From the NCBI RefSeq assembly GCF_963676685.1, contig NC_092356.1:45595601-45659600 (forward strand): a stretch of DNA of 64,000 nt. Direction: 5' to 3'. The position numbers were made by a program, and so were the translations under genes. Numbering within the stretch: position 1 is the first letter of the stretch; every line of letters begins with the position of its first letter. This document shows, piece after piece, positions 10,060 through 21,118 of the stretch. This DNA is from Mytilus edulis. Lineage: Eukaryota; Mollusca; Bivalvia; Mytilida; Mytilidae. The notes under the pieces are model-generated. The model saw nothing but the letters and a program-made list of their open reading frames with translations, ran no database searches and was not told where the DNA came from.

Positions 10060-11333
10060 CAGTGAATTTGTATAATCAGGGATTATGTAGAATCCCTGAT
10101 TTTTCAGGGAATATGTAAAAGCACTAAAATCATTAGTAATTATATATAATCCCTGAAAATGACCAGTGATTTTACATAATCACTGAACATTTTAATAATT
10201 ATTCTACAAATTCCCTAATATAATTTCAGGGATTATGAATAATTTAAGGATCCTTTGTTTGATAAAAAAAAAATGAAAATATATCAACAAATTCTCATTT
10301 TTTACTTTTATATTCCTTGCCAGATGAAATAATTTTGCTTTTGAACACATAGGATGGTTTTAAAGATATAACCAGCACAGGGTTTCGAGATAAAGTTTAA
10401 GTCTTCAAAATTAACAATATCAAGATTCCCTTTATAGCGATAACTTTACATGTAGTGTTTGTTTATTAAAAGCAAGCTTCAAATGGATATCCATGTTCTA
10501 TTCTTAAATCCACATAGCATTTTATTTGTGGTACATGTAAAACAAATAGTGAAGAAGACTATGGAAGATGTTTTTTCGTTTTTGTTCAAACAGAGACATG
10601 TTTCTGGTTCAAATGAACAAGAAATCCAAACAGAGAAATCTTACACATGTAATGTATAGAAAAGCTAAGGATTGACAATTAGAACAAAGTTTTAGAGCAT
10701 TTGATGTTATATTCTCATAGCAAAAAAGGAAAGGGAAATAAAAAAAAAAAAACATAATGGTAATTGTTCAACAAAAGTCTGATGAAGGATATTGCCTGGT
10801 AAAAAAAACATATCTTAATCGAACCAGTTCGAGGTTGCTAATTTCTCTTTTTTTACAGATGTTTTTACTGAACACTTTATTCTCAGGCGGGTCATAAAAT
10901 CTGATCTGATAGTGAAGAAAAATGTTTTCTAAAATTTGAATATTGTCAATGTGGTAAAAACAGATGTGAAGCGTATTATTTTAATATATTATGTTTAACA
11001 TTTTAATATACTGTGCTTAACATTTTGAAAAAGAACAAATTATCATTTTGATATTTTGTTCTTAGCAGTCTACAATTTAAGTTTATATAGTGTATTGCTG
11101 TTTCGATATGATTTCATAGCATAAATAATTTGACTTTTATTCATGTTCTTTATAAATAAATCTATTTCTTCATTTCAGTTATTATGTATAATCCCTGTCG
11201 TTATTTCTAGTGATTCTACATAATCCCTGAAAATTTTAGTGATTATATATAATCCCTAAACTGGCCAGTGATTCTACATAATCCCTGAAAACTTCAGGGA
11301 TTCTACATAATCACTGATTATACAAATTCACTG
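10060..11333. mobile_element. Non-autonomous DNA transposon with TA target site (Tc1/mariner-like ends)
   Basis: The left end CAGTGAATTTGTATAATCAG (10060) and the right end, its inverted complement with one change (to 11333), are bounded by TA on both sides (10058-10059 and 11334-11335). Both ends carry further subterminal copies, direct and inverted, of a motif like 'AATCCCTGA' and 'ATTATGTAGAATCCCTG' over about 180 bases (10060-10245 and 11180-11333). The 1.27 kb interior has no transposase; the only notable open frame (10459-10659, 66 codons) resembles nothing I know. The TA duplication and the CAGT start are typical of Tc1/mariner/IS630 elements, but the family is an inference. Confidence 0.75.
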
Positions 11334-11339
11334 TATACA

Positions 11340-12750
11340 CAGAACATGTACATGCACCCACTTTTAATGGATTAATTTCGGGTATATTTTTTTTCGATTT
11401 ACTGAATTCTAGTGGTGTTTCTGCAACTGTGTACATAATTATAACCAATGAGACACTTTTAGGGCCATACCAGCCCTTATTAGACCCTTACAATGGTATA
11501 TTTAAAGTATAATACTCCGTTTAATACATTCTTTTGCCTTATATATCTCTAATTCTGACGGTCTTTTTCAAACAAAATCTATGATGAAAAAGATTTGACT
11601 ACATATATAAATTTGATCCCTGCTAGCATACATATTTTTTATCCAAAGGAATGTAATGGACCTACATGTACATTCATATTTTTTTATTCCAGTTTCAACT
11701 CGAAACATGTTGCATTGTGGTTTCAGAGAAGACCTGAGATTTAACGGAGTATTCCCTCGCCCTCCAATGTTTATTTTGTGTTATTTTGTTTTAATTTTCT
11801 ACTTGACTTATGAATTTTCTTTTTGCCCTTATCCTCTGACCCGATTTGGCAACTAAAACCTTAACTTATGCGTTCAAAATATTTAAGAAACTATATCCTG
11901 TCATTTTCTAATTATGTTGCCTGCATAGTTTCGTCTATTCTTTTAACAAACAAGACTGAAGATTTTTTTATGGGTTTTGTGGAGCGACAGGTAGATTTTG
12001 TCCCCTAAATTCAATAAAACAATTTTCAAAGCGGCTTGCTATGTAAATGTTTTATCAAACAAGGAATGGTCACTTAATTACCTTTTGAATCACATTCAAT
12101 CAACAAAATGCAAGTAATCCAATACGTCTTGTAGGACAACTGGTTTATATTACTCATATCATTTAAATCGAAAATCAATGTCTTTCTATAATAGTTCCCA
12201 CATTTAAAGTTTAATTTGTCCACCACAGCGTATACACTTATTCCCTAGACTTCTTCTCTAAATATATTATTTGTTGAATATGGCGGTAAATTTACACATA
12301 AAAAACGATTTAACAATCACGCAATATTTTACTGTGTTTGACCATTGTACTGTTAATCAGGTTTTTTTCAGAGTTTTTGCCGAAAGCGAAGAGTTTTCTT
12401 TGAACCGTTCTACTCCGTCCGTCCGAAACACCTTGGATAGACAACTTTAGTCAAAATATCTTAACTTCTATTTGGAAAGGAAGCAAAAGATACCAAGGGA
12501 TGTTTAAATCGTTACATAACAAACTGTCAATCCCACGACAAAAAATACGATAAACGACGAAAAGTCAAACCATACAAACAATATATACAAAAAAAAGAAA
12601 CCTAAAATGTTGAGCAACACGGACCTCGACAAAAGTCGCGGGTAATGTCCAGGCCAAACCCGGTACTAGTCTTGTTCTGTCTGCAACCTGAATACACCTG
12701 GATCTGTCAAAATGAAATGAGCATAAGCTGTTCAGTATAAGGACTATAAG
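11340..12750. other. Non-coding AT-rich stretch
   Basis: No recognisable gene. A weak GC-richer patch at about 12610-12700 precedes the Penelope-like element and may be part of another repeat. Confidence 0.5.
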
Positions 12751-13524
12751 ATGATTACTCTAAATAGACATATATTTGAATTTTTGTATTGTTATGAGTT
12801 ACAATTTATGACAAAAATAAGCAAAGACCCATCGAAACAACATCTGATAAACAAATTTAATAATACTTTTAGATATTTGGATGATATTTTGGCTCTCAAT
12901 AATGACGACTTCAGTATGTATACTAATGAAATTTATCCTGTTGAACTTACTTTAAATAAAGCTAATACTAACAATGACCACTGCCCTTTTCTCGATCTTG
13001 ATATCTATATCACTAATGGAAAGCTGAATACTAAAATTTATGATAAAAGGGATGATTTTTCATTTCCTATCGTTAATTATCCGTTTTTAGATGGTGACGT
13101 TCCCTTGTCACCATCTTACGGTGTTTATATATCTCAACTTGTACGATTCGCTCGTGTATGTAACAATGTTTTAGATTTTAACGAGAGAAATTTATGTATT
13201 ACTGAAAAATTATTACACCAGGGTTTTCGATATTACAAACTAGTCAAAACATTTACTAAATTTTATCATCGGTATAAAGACATCATTCGTAAATATAGCT
13301 CAACATGCAGACTTCTAATACGTTCAGGAATTTCACATCCAATTTTTTATGGTAATATTCTTTATAAAGCACAAAGGTGTCAGTATTCACCTCAGAAACT
13401 TACAAAACCTTTGAATAGACTTGTTAAGAAGGGATATAATTACGATACTGTTGTCAAGTCATTAAAGATTGCATATTTTGGCGTTAATATTGAGTCACTG
13501 ATAAGGTCTTTGCATCGGAACTAA
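12751..13524 (+). CDS. Penelope-like element family B, 5'-truncated reverse transcriptase (257 codons, open)
   Basis: The frame begins inside the reverse transcriptase. FEFLYCYELQF corresponds to the end of motif B, so palm motifs A and most of B are missing. Motif C is intact as FRYLDDILALN (residues ~42-52). It is followed by the conserved FLDLDIYITNGKLNTKIYDK and KRDDFSFPIVNYPFLDGD, then YGVYISQLVRFARV of the thumb and LHQGFRYYKLVKTFTKFYHR. The protein stops at TAA 13522-13524 soon after the thumb, with no GIY-YIG endonuclease downstream. The known 3' tail follows to 14162. The copy is open but lacks catalytic motif A, so it is a dead-on-arrival insertion. I place the RT with Penelope-like elements from its motifs. 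Membership of the clade with an N-terminal endonuclease is a guess based on the missing C-terminal one. Confidence 0.8.
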   Translation: MITLNRHIFEFLYCYELQFMTKISKDPSKQHLINKFNNTFRYLDDILALNNDDFSMYTNEIYPVELTLNKANTNNDHCPFLDLDIYITNGKLNTKIYDKRDDFSFPIVNYPFLDGDVPLSPSYGVYISQLVRFARVCNNVLDFNERNLCITEKLLHQGFRYYKLVKTFTKFYHRYKDIIRKYSSTCRLLIRSGISHPIFYGNILYKAQRCQYSPQKLTKPLNRLVKKGYNYDTVVKSLKIAYFGVNIESLIRSLHRN

Positions 13525-14162
13525 ACACATTTATTCTAAAAACAGTTGTTGGTATGACACGGGTTATGTTCTTCTCATATATGTTATGATGGTATGATAC
13601 TAAACCCCTAACGGGAAGGATTGTGCCTGATGTTCATATGATGAAATCATAATCTTTCAGTCAGTTTAATTGAAGTCTGGAGCTGGCATGTCAGTTAACT
13701 GCTAGTAGTCTGTTGTTATTTATGTATTATTGTCATTTTGTTTATTTTCTTTGGTTACTTCTTCTGACATCAGACTCGGATTTCTCTTGAACTGAATTTT
13801 AATGTGCGTATTGTTATGCGTTTACTTAACTACATTGGTTAGAGGTATAGGGGGAGGGTTGAGATCTCACAAACATGTTTAACCCCGCCGCATTTTTGCG
13901 CCTGTCCCAAGTCAGGAGCCTCTGGCCTTTGTTAGTCTTGTATTATTTCAATTTTAGTTTCTTGTGTACAATTTGGAAATTAGTATTGCGTTCATTATCA
14001 CTGGACCAGTATATATTTGTTAAGGGGCCAGCTGAAGGACGCCTCCGGGTGCGGGAATTTCTCGCTACATTGAAGACCTGTTGGTGACCCTCTGCTGTTG
14101 TTTTTTATTTAGTCGGATTGTTGTCTCTTTGACACATTCCCCATTTCCATTCTCAATTTTAT
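13525..14162 (+). mobile_element. 3' untranslated tail of the family B Penelope-like element
   Basis: Runs from the RT stop to 'CATTCCCCATTTCCATTCTC'. The same ~600-base tail, or parts of it, recurs at 8005-8312, 9066-9158, 19605-19783, 31150-31890 (minus), 46895-47070 (minus) and 58560-58655. This identifies those as family B pieces. Confidence 0.75.
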
Positions 14163-14194
14163 GTCGTTGGCGCCGTTAACGATGTCTTCTTTTT

Positions 14195-14619
14195 ATGCCC
14201 CACCTATGATAGTAGAGGTTCATTATGTTTTCTGGTCTGTGCCTCCGTTCGTCCGTCCGTCCGTCCGTCCGTTCGCTTTAGGTTAAAGTTTTAGGTCAAG
14301 GTAGTTTTTGATGAAGTTGAAGTCCAATCAACTTGAAACTTAGTACACATGTTCCCCACGATATGATCTTTCTAATTTTAATGCCAAATTATAGTTTTGA
14401 CCCCAATTTCATGGTCCACTGAACATAGAAAATGAAAGTGCGAAGTTCAGGTTAAAGATTGGTCAAGGTAGTTTTTGATGAAGTTAAAGTAACATCAACT
14501 TGAAACTTAGTACACATAATCCCTATGATATGATCTTTCTAATTTTAATTCCGAATTCAAGTTTTGACCCCAATTTCACGGTCCACTGAACATAGAAAAT
14601 GATAGTGCGAGTGGGGCAT
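14195..14619. mobile_element. MITE-like element with GCCCCAC ends and an internal ~165-bp duplication
   Basis: The ends are ATGCCCCAC (14195-14203) and its inverse GTGGGGCAT (14611-14619). Inside are a GTCC microsatellite (about 14248-14272) and two direct copies of a ~165-base unit (14281-14449 and 14450-14611) starting GGTTAAAG. Both units contain 'GTCAAGGTAGTTTTTGATGA' and 'ATCAACTTGAAACTTAGTAC'. Such units are widespread in bivalve genomes as I know them. No coding capacity. Confidence 0.7.
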
Positions 14620-15059
14620 CCGTGTACTATGGACACATTCTTGTTCTATATATATCTAGTTCTCGATAGAGGATTAACATAACTGTGTATTCATGCTTTC
14701 ATATCTCGTTAATCCAAATACATGTAGGCGCTGCCCCGGCAAGAGGTCTTGTTAACATGACAAAAATGAAATGTTAGATATACACCAATAAGACTGCAAC
14801 CGACCGACATAAAATACCTTAACTATCTTAATATCAACATACGGACTGCACCAATGACAATCTTAACTTTCTGATATTGTCTTTCAGTTAAGTTTTTTCT
14901 CCAAACCCTACCAATTCATTTCCATTGACTGTCGTATGACTGTCGGTCGCATAGCTAATGATTTTCTGTTATTGCTCAGAATGTGTTTGCGTAGGTACAC
15001 GAATGTAAATAGATCAGCATCTGGCAAATAAATAATTAGTTTAAACATATTTATTTACA

Positions 15060-15650
15060 GTGGATTGGGAAACATCTTATTACAACTTGAAATAATCCCT
15101 ATCCACTTTGCGGGTGCGAGTGCTGCCTTGTAGCGGCATTGGTCTACTCTTTTTTCGAAATCTACAAGGATGACTTTGTCTTTTACCTGCAAGATATTGC
15201 TCTGTCTTAACACGGGTCAGTTATTTATCGCCCCCTTCCGATGGACTGCAAATGTTTGCACCTGTCCTAGGTCAGGAATCTGATGTACAGTAGTTGTCGT
15301 TTGTTTATGTAATTTATACGTGATTCTCTTTTCTCGTTTTTATATAGATTAGAACGTTGGTTTTCCCGTTTAAATGGTTTTACACTAGTAATTTTGGGGC
15401 CCTTTATAACTTGTTGTTCGGTGTGAGCCAAGGCTCCGTGTTGAAGGCCGTACATTGACCTATAATGGTTTACTTTTATACATTGTTATTTGGATGCATA
15501 GTTGTCTCATTGACACTCACACCACATCTTCCTATATCTATCATCATTTCTTAAGATCATACTCGCAAATGGGGTCGAGGGAAAATCAAAAATTTAGTCC
15601 CTGAAATAAATAATTCATCCAAGCAGTGCTAGGGAATATACTGAACTTGT
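15060..15650 (+). repeat. Repeat R6 split by an inserted R1 copy
   Basis: 15110-15255 and 15556-15640 match the two halves of the unbroken repeat at 45600-45900 ('CCACTTTGCGGGTGCG', 'TTTTTCGAAATCTACAAGG', 'TTAACACGGGTC', then 'CATACTCGCAA' and 'TCCCTGAAAT'). Between them sits a full R1 copy (15268-15545). This is a nested insertion: R1 moved after R6. Confidence 0.7.
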
Positions 15651-15726
15651 AGTGAAGTCTGAGCTATTGCACTATGTGAAGACCTCTTTATACCTTTGAG
15701 GGGTGGAGTAGCAATAAAAAGGCACT

Positions 15727-15874
15727 GTCAGCTGACTATGCGGTTTGGGCTTTGCTCATTGTTGAAGGCCGTACGGTGACCTATAGTTGTTAATGTCTGT
15801 GTCAGCTGACTATGCGGTATGGGCTTTGCTCATTGTTGAAGGCCGTACGGTGACCTATAGTTGTTAATGTCTGT
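15727..15874 (+). repeat. 74-bp tandem duplication within an R1-related repeat
   Basis: Units 15727-15800 and 15801-15874 are identical except for one base (TTTGGGC versus TATGGGC). They contain 'GTTGAAGGCCGTACGGTGAC', a part of repeat R1. The near identity points to a very recent duplication. Confidence 0.9.
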
Positions 15875-16369
15875 GTCATTTTGGTCTTTTGTGGATAGTT
15901 GTCTCATTGACAATCATACCACATCTTCTTTTTTATATACTCACATCACATCTTCCTTTATCTATATAATAATTCCTTTGCTATTAGTTAAGTCGAATGC
16001 ATGTAATTCGGTGTTTGTGTTAATATTATCCGATATTTTCATTAAAAATAAATATTTTACAGGTTGAATAACCAAAGGGTAATTTATAATTCACATATGT
16101 TTGCATTTGGTTACAGTTTTATGGATAAAATTAGATCAGAGTTATCTCATTGACACTCATACCACATCTTCGTATATCTATATTTTTTATTTGAATCTGA
16201 GACTTATAATAGTTCATGATATATAAGCCACATAAATGATTATTCGAATTATCACAGTGAATGCACTTTCTGATGGTTGGATTTGATATATTTACAGATT
16301 TTAAAAACTATTCCGATAAATGTGACACATGCACAGAACTTCTTTACTCACGATCCTTTATTTTATCAC

Positions 16370-16450
16370 TATAAAAGAGGAGGAAGCTTAAGTCATCATT
16401 AAAGTAGAAAAATCAATAGGTAAACATTCACGATATAAGCAACATACCAG
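16370..16450 (+). promoter_or_regulatory. Possible core promoter and first-exon donor
   Basis: TATAAAAG at 16370-16377 is followed about 25-30 bases later by TCATCATT. A good splice donor CCA|GTGAGTAC starts at 16450. Together they would define a ~50-base non-coding first exon on the + strand. I find no downstream coding exon, so this may be an orphan or chance combination. Confidence 0.25.
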
Positions 16451-16873
16451 TGAGTACATGTTTTCAAAATTAAATAATAATTGGTTTTTTTATGTTTATT
16501 GTTTCTCATATGCACAGTAATCTCATCCAGTTTTACGAATTTCTTGTGATTTTTCGCAAAAAAAAAAGCGTTCGATTTAATAAAGTTGTATATCTGATTT
16601 CAAAAAGAATAATGACAATAGTAGTTATATGCATTTCATTCTGTTTCACAGCAAATACCTGCCTCATATAATACCATAGTATCATATAGAAGATGACACA
16701 AATGGTTCAACAATGTATACTTAAATTGGAAAATTAACATTCTTCTTTTTGTAACCAGCTGGCAGTATCTTCTTACAGAGTGATATTGAATAGTTGTGTT
16801 TAATCTTATTTCACGTTTGGTCTCGATAGACAGGATAGATATAAATCATTGAGTTATCGCAGATAATAAGTGT

Positions 16874-17632
16874 TTATGTTTTTGTATCATACGATAGCTG
16901 TATTTGCTTATCTGGATCAAATTTCATAATAGCACACTGTTTTGTGAAGTCTGAACTAATTTGTTGTATTATTGAATTGCCAGACAAATAAATGAACCCT
17001 TTCACATCCACAGATACGCTGTAATTCTGTACTGAAAACTCATCATTTTTGTCTGAAATCGACATTTTTCTCTGTGAATTTTCATTATTAACAAGGTTAA
17101 GTTCCATATACGTTTTGCTGATAGTGTCCAAACGAAACAACGTATCGCCATGAATACAAACACAATACAATTGCTTTATAAATCCAGATTCTAAAATCAT
17201 TTATCCTCATATTTTTGTGATCACATCTAGAATTTCTAGCCTAAGATTCAACACAAGAATCCCCTTTTCTTTGCTACTTATATAAAGTTTACTATTGGTG
17301 TAAGTAAGTCCACATAAAACATCATTAATACTGGTCTTTTTTATAACACGGTCATGTTTTGCATTAACTGTAATAACTTTATTTTCTGACGGCAATGTAA
17401 CTGCAACGATATTATTAGGAATCACTGTTAAAAATCTAGCTACACCCAGAAGTTGTACACTCTTTCATTTCCGTTCTTTGGTTTTAAATAATAAAAGTCG
17501 TGAAATCTTTGCATGTGCAACTACAATATCGCCTTCGGGGAACAGTTTCAAGTCATTTATAGAATACTAAGATGCATTATCAATAATCGGAAAGAATTTT
17601 ATAAGCTTGAACGACGATACGCTGTTAGTCAT
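16874..17632 (-). pseudogene. TRIM/NHL-type beta-propeller pseudogene, C-terminal part
   Basis: One minus-strand frame can be read for 252 codons from ATG at 17632 to TAA at 16874. It is interrupted only by stop codons: TAG at 17569, TGA at 17467, TGA at 17209 and TAA at 17203. It contains GDIVVAHAKISRLLLFK, then IPNNIVAVTLPSENKVITVN, then LTYTNSKLYISSKEKGILVL, and later VSVDVKGFIYLSGNS and IMKFDPDKQIQLSYD. Such blades, including the phrase 'VAVTLPSE', are typical of the C-terminal NHL-like propeller of the greatly expanded mollusc TRIM/B-box proteins. No RING, B-box or coiled coil is present upstream. It is therefore a 5'-truncated, inactivated copy, possibly retroposed since it has no introns. 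The family call rests on recalled pattern, not alignment. Confidence 0.65.
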
Positions 17633-18411
17633 TTTAAGTAATTAAAACACGTTAATATTTATATATAAACATAATATTTGCATTTTTTTTCATTCAAAAA
17701 CTGTGGAAAAAAAATAACAAGAATATTATTCATTTTTTTGTAAATAGCTTTTTAAACTATAATACGTTATAAAAGTATGAAAAGATAAGTAGGGTTTAGC
17801 GGACAAGTAGTTTATTGGCATGACATGGATAAAACTAGAGAATTCCGAATACATATTGTACCTGTCAATAAGTCAAAAACATGAGCAGGGAGCATCTATT
17901 ACTCCAAAACGAACTGTAAATACCAATAATCAATTTTTTTAAATAAAGATTTTTTCCGTAGTTATTTATATTAAAAATGAAGAGGACAATTAAAGAATTA
18001 AAAGTCTACAGTGTAAGCAATTCCTGTTATTCGTGTATCACCCGTTATGCGAGCTCACTATCCCGGTATCATACGATCAAGGCTGCAGGAACTTGTGGGT
18101 AGGGAGCTGAGGCACAGACATATGAAATTGGTTAACTAATTAGTGATTGTGACCGTTAAACTTAAAATTTAATGTCGATTTCAGTCGTTTTCCCTTGTAA
18201 CTCTGTAATTTCAGTTTGTATGCATTGAACTAACCTCTCTTTGTCCTAAAATTTATTCAACACATAACTTGTTCATGTTATGATAAAGAATATACAATTG
18301 TTATCGTCCGAAGTTGACTATTCTTTTAGTTCTGTTTGATATGATCAGCACTGCAACGTTTGTATTTATGTTTTGGATTATAAAATATCAATAAATAATA
18401 TAACGGAATTC
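17633..18411. other. Non-coding stretch
   Basis: AT-rich. A GC-richer patch at about 18014-18110 has an open frame with several cysteines and serines on the + strand (SCYSCITRYASSLS), but it stops after ~30 codons. I see no clear splice sites and cannot assign it. Confidence 0.4.
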
Positions 18412-18632
18412 GATGCGACTGTCATACAAGTGAGAGGTTTAGCGCTATAAAACCAGGTTCATTCCACCATTTTCTACATTTGAAAATGCCTGTACTAAGG
18501 CAATAATATGACAGTTGTTGTCCATTCGTTTGATGTGTTCTGTCATTTGATTTTGCCATTTGATTAGGGACTTTCCGATTGAATTTTCCTCGGAGTTCAG
18601 TATTTTTGTGATTTTACTTTTTTGGGTCTCGA
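18412..18632 (+). repeat. Dispersed repeat R4, copy
   Basis: Landmarks 'GCGACTGTCATACAAGTGAG', 'AGCGCTATAAAACCAGGTTC', 'AAATGCCTGTAC' and 'CCTCGGAGTTCAGTATTTTT'. Other copies: 39430-39720, 48727-48935, 27748-27850, 52565-52660, and inverted at 41985-42130 and 46735-46865. Open frames in it are by-products. Confidence 0.75.
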
Positions 18633-19604
18633 ACACCACGTGCACCGAAGAGACATTAACTGTCAGAATTCCCACCAATTGGTACTGTTTATGTTATTAT
18701 CATATACGTATCGTTGTTTATTTATTGTAATGCACTCAAACGCTTTATGTTTTAAAAATGTTCTTCAGTGAAATTTCATATGAAGGATACGTTTGATGTT
18801 GCGCAATACATTAGTATTGTATTTTAATAATGTTTAACAAGTAACAAATAGTTTATTCGATGGGTCTGATATTGATTGAATTTAAAAATCCGCTAAATTA
18901 ATTTCTGGAGAAAATTCTAAAAATATTTTGCATTTCGGAAAAAAATGTGCATTGAGATTTATAGAAAACAAAAGAGTAATCTATAATCGTAGTAGTTTGA
19001 TCAATTGCCTCTCTATTAAAAACGAATGAACATTATAATTGAACTTAGGTAAAAAATAATCACAATAATTCTAATTAGTTTAAATCCAAATATTGAACTA
19101 TCGTATTGTCTTCTATAAATATTGAAACGAGAAAGTACAATGTATGCTTTGTCATCATGGTCATTCATCAATGGCTGTCTTTGACTAATTACGAGGATAA
19201 GTAGGGCTACTGGAACGATTTCAATGTTAACATTTTTGATATAGTATTTGATAAATTGATTTTATTTTATTTGTCTATAATAACTTATAAAGAAAACGCT
19301 CACCTCTCTTATTTTGTAATTGGCAGGAAAACTATGAAAATAGAGAATTATGTGAGTTTTTTTAATAGTTTGATCAACTTATTTCTAATAGTTATACTTT
19401 ACATTTTTAAACAAAACTGTTTCGCAACAAATGTCGCTAGTAATTGCCGCGAGCGAGCGAGGGAGAGAGTAGCAAACCTTTAGAAGTTAATATTTTCCTT
19501 TGTGAAGATTCCTAAATTATGTTGTTAAAACAAATAAAATAAGAGTAACAAATTAACATCAGGTACTGCAATATGTGCAAGGATATCTCTAACATTTAGG
19601 TTGA

Positions 19605-19783
19605 AATAAGTTCATTATCACTGAACTAGTATATATTTGTTTAGGGGCCAGCTGAAGGACGCCTCCGGATGCGGGAATTTCTCGCTACATTGAAGACCTG
19701 TTGGTGACCTTCTGCTGTTGTTTTTTTCTATGGTCGGGTTGTTGTCTCTTTGGCACATTCCCCATTTCCATTTTCAATTTTAT
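19605..19783 (+). repeat. Orphan Penelope-like family B tail
   Basis: Contains 'GGGGCCAGCTGAAGGACGCC', 'TCTCGCTACATTGAAGACCT' and 'TTCCCCATTTCCATTTTC', the last ~180 bases of the tail downstream of the RT at 12751. Confidence 0.75.
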
Positions 19784-19865
19784 CAATTTGTACGGCGGGA
19801 TATCAGTTTCAAAGTGCGAATGAGAGACAAACGCGTAGAACGTTTATCATAAAGTTTTGTTTTTA

Positions 19866-19960
19866 AGAGGCACTAGCATGTCAAATTCATGTTCACCGAT
19901 TTGACTCAAATTCTCATATTAGATTTATAACCATGTAAAACATTTATCTAAATTTAAAAA
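19866..19960 (+). repeat. Fragment of the TTAA-flanked MITE family
   Basis: 'TTTTAAGAGGCACTAGC' followed by 'TTCACCGATTTGACTC' and 'ATTCTCATATT' matches the left end of the element at 30928. No right end is found here. Confidence 0.55.
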
Positions 19961-20147
19961 AGTCTAAAATAACCAATTAAGATAAACCAAGAGGGTTATT
20001 TTTGTTTAAAATGTGTGAATATTTAATGCTAATAATAATAAATGTGCCATCGTATGATCATTTCTGCACATAATTTCATATACATGTAGATAAAAAAAAA
20101 CATCAAAAACTTAAATATATCAAAATGAATTGAAAAGTACATTCATA

Positions 20148-20364
20148 GTTAGCGGCAATAAGTTAATCAGGCTTTTTGGCTTTAACCCAGGCAATAAGCT
20201 AACGCCTAGGTCTCAAGTTATTGCATAAAATATTCAGGCATTGAGCTTATTTCCTGAAATCCGATCATGATTATTCCAATTATCGTCATATTTTATGCGA
20301 ATTACTGCCTAGGCGTTAGCTTCTTGCATATGATTCAAGCCTAATTTCACCTATTGCCGCTAAC
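20148..20364. mobile_element. 217-bp MITE with GTTAGCGGCAATA ends
   Basis: Perfect 13-base terminal inverted repeats GTTAGCGGCAATA (20148-20160) and TATTGCCGCTAAC (20352-20364). Inner repeats extend this, with AAGCTAACGCCTAGG near the left matched by CCTAGGCGTTAGCTT near the right. The element could fold into a long hairpin. It ends ~750 bases upstream of the first receptor gene's TATA box. Confidence 0.85.
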
Positions 20365-20687
20365 ATTAAAACAAGTTATTCAAGCTGTGAAATAGTCCAA
20401 CCAATAAGATTTTTATTTTTCCTTATAGTGTTGCCATATGGTTCGTTATAAAGAAACTTCTTCGAATGATAGCTACACACCATGGCTAATGTCAAGAAGC
20501 TTGGTAGAGAAATTCGCGAAAATGGAACTTTAAAGATATATTTTTTTTAAACCACACACATTCCAATTTACACGAACCCCTCTTTACTATTAAAAGTTCC
20601 AATAAACGTACACGAGGGTGAAGATTAAAGCATAAACATATATATGGAATTCTAATTCTCAACCAAAATTAATAAAAAAAAATAATT

Positions 20688-20780
20688 AAATAAACCTTAG
20701 TTTACTCAGCATAATTGCGTTCGTTCATCAAAGTGCATTTAATGAATCATCAGAAATGATTTTATTTCATGTGAAGACTG
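20688..20780 (+). repeat. Conserved distal 5' flank of the receptor genes, copy 1
   Basis: 'TTTACTCAG(C/T)ATAATTGC' and 'ATTCATCAG' recur in the same order upstream of the second receptor gene (25878-25965) and alone at 29325-29400. They show that the duplication unit of the receptor locus includes at least ~530 bases of 5' flank. Confidence 0.65.
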
Positions 20781-21109
20781 ATTGCATCTTCATTGTCTAT
20801 GGACTATCCTATTTACACAAAGCAAATGCAAACACACACAAAGCATTTCAATTAAGTACTTAATTATTATAAAGCAATTTCAATTTACATCTATTTCATC
20901 TAAAATAATATCTTTCGTAAATTCTGAAAATCTATTATTGACTTAATTGTAACTTTTGTTGTATTTGTTTTCGATCACCAACTTTTTTCAATTTGAAGCT
21001 GTTTACTGAATGATTGATGTCAATTTATTTGTTTTGTTTCAGTCTTTAGTATTTCTTGATCAGTTGACAAACTGTACCGATTGACTTTCATCATAACCAG
21101 AACGCTGCC
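20781..21109. other. 5' flank of the first receptor gene
   Basis: Non-coding and AT-rich. The segment 'TTTGTTTTGTTTC(A)GTCTTT' plus 'AGTATTTCTTGAT' at about 21030-21062 is conserved upstream of the second gene (about 26207-26239), so it may be regulatory. Confidence 0.45.
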
Positions 21110-21118
21110 TATAAATAA
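21110..21118 (+). promoter_or_regulatory. TATA box of the first Cys-loop receptor gene
   Basis: TATAAATAA, 107 bases upstream of the ATG. It lies in a block AGAACGCTG...TATAAATAA.GTTTGT..AGAATTTAAACTT that is conserved upstream of the second gene (TATA at 26291). The conservation between the paralogues supports a real core promoter. Confidence 0.65.

Noticed and set aside
18014-18110. Cysteine- and serine-containing frame as a lysozyme-like or other exon
   Set aside because: Too short, stops internally, weak acceptor and no motif that I can match.
18445-18678. 77-codon minus-strand frame, with a similar one at 39464-39730
   Set aside because: Both are the reverse strand of dispersed repeat R4; shared protein-like sequence only reflects the repeat.
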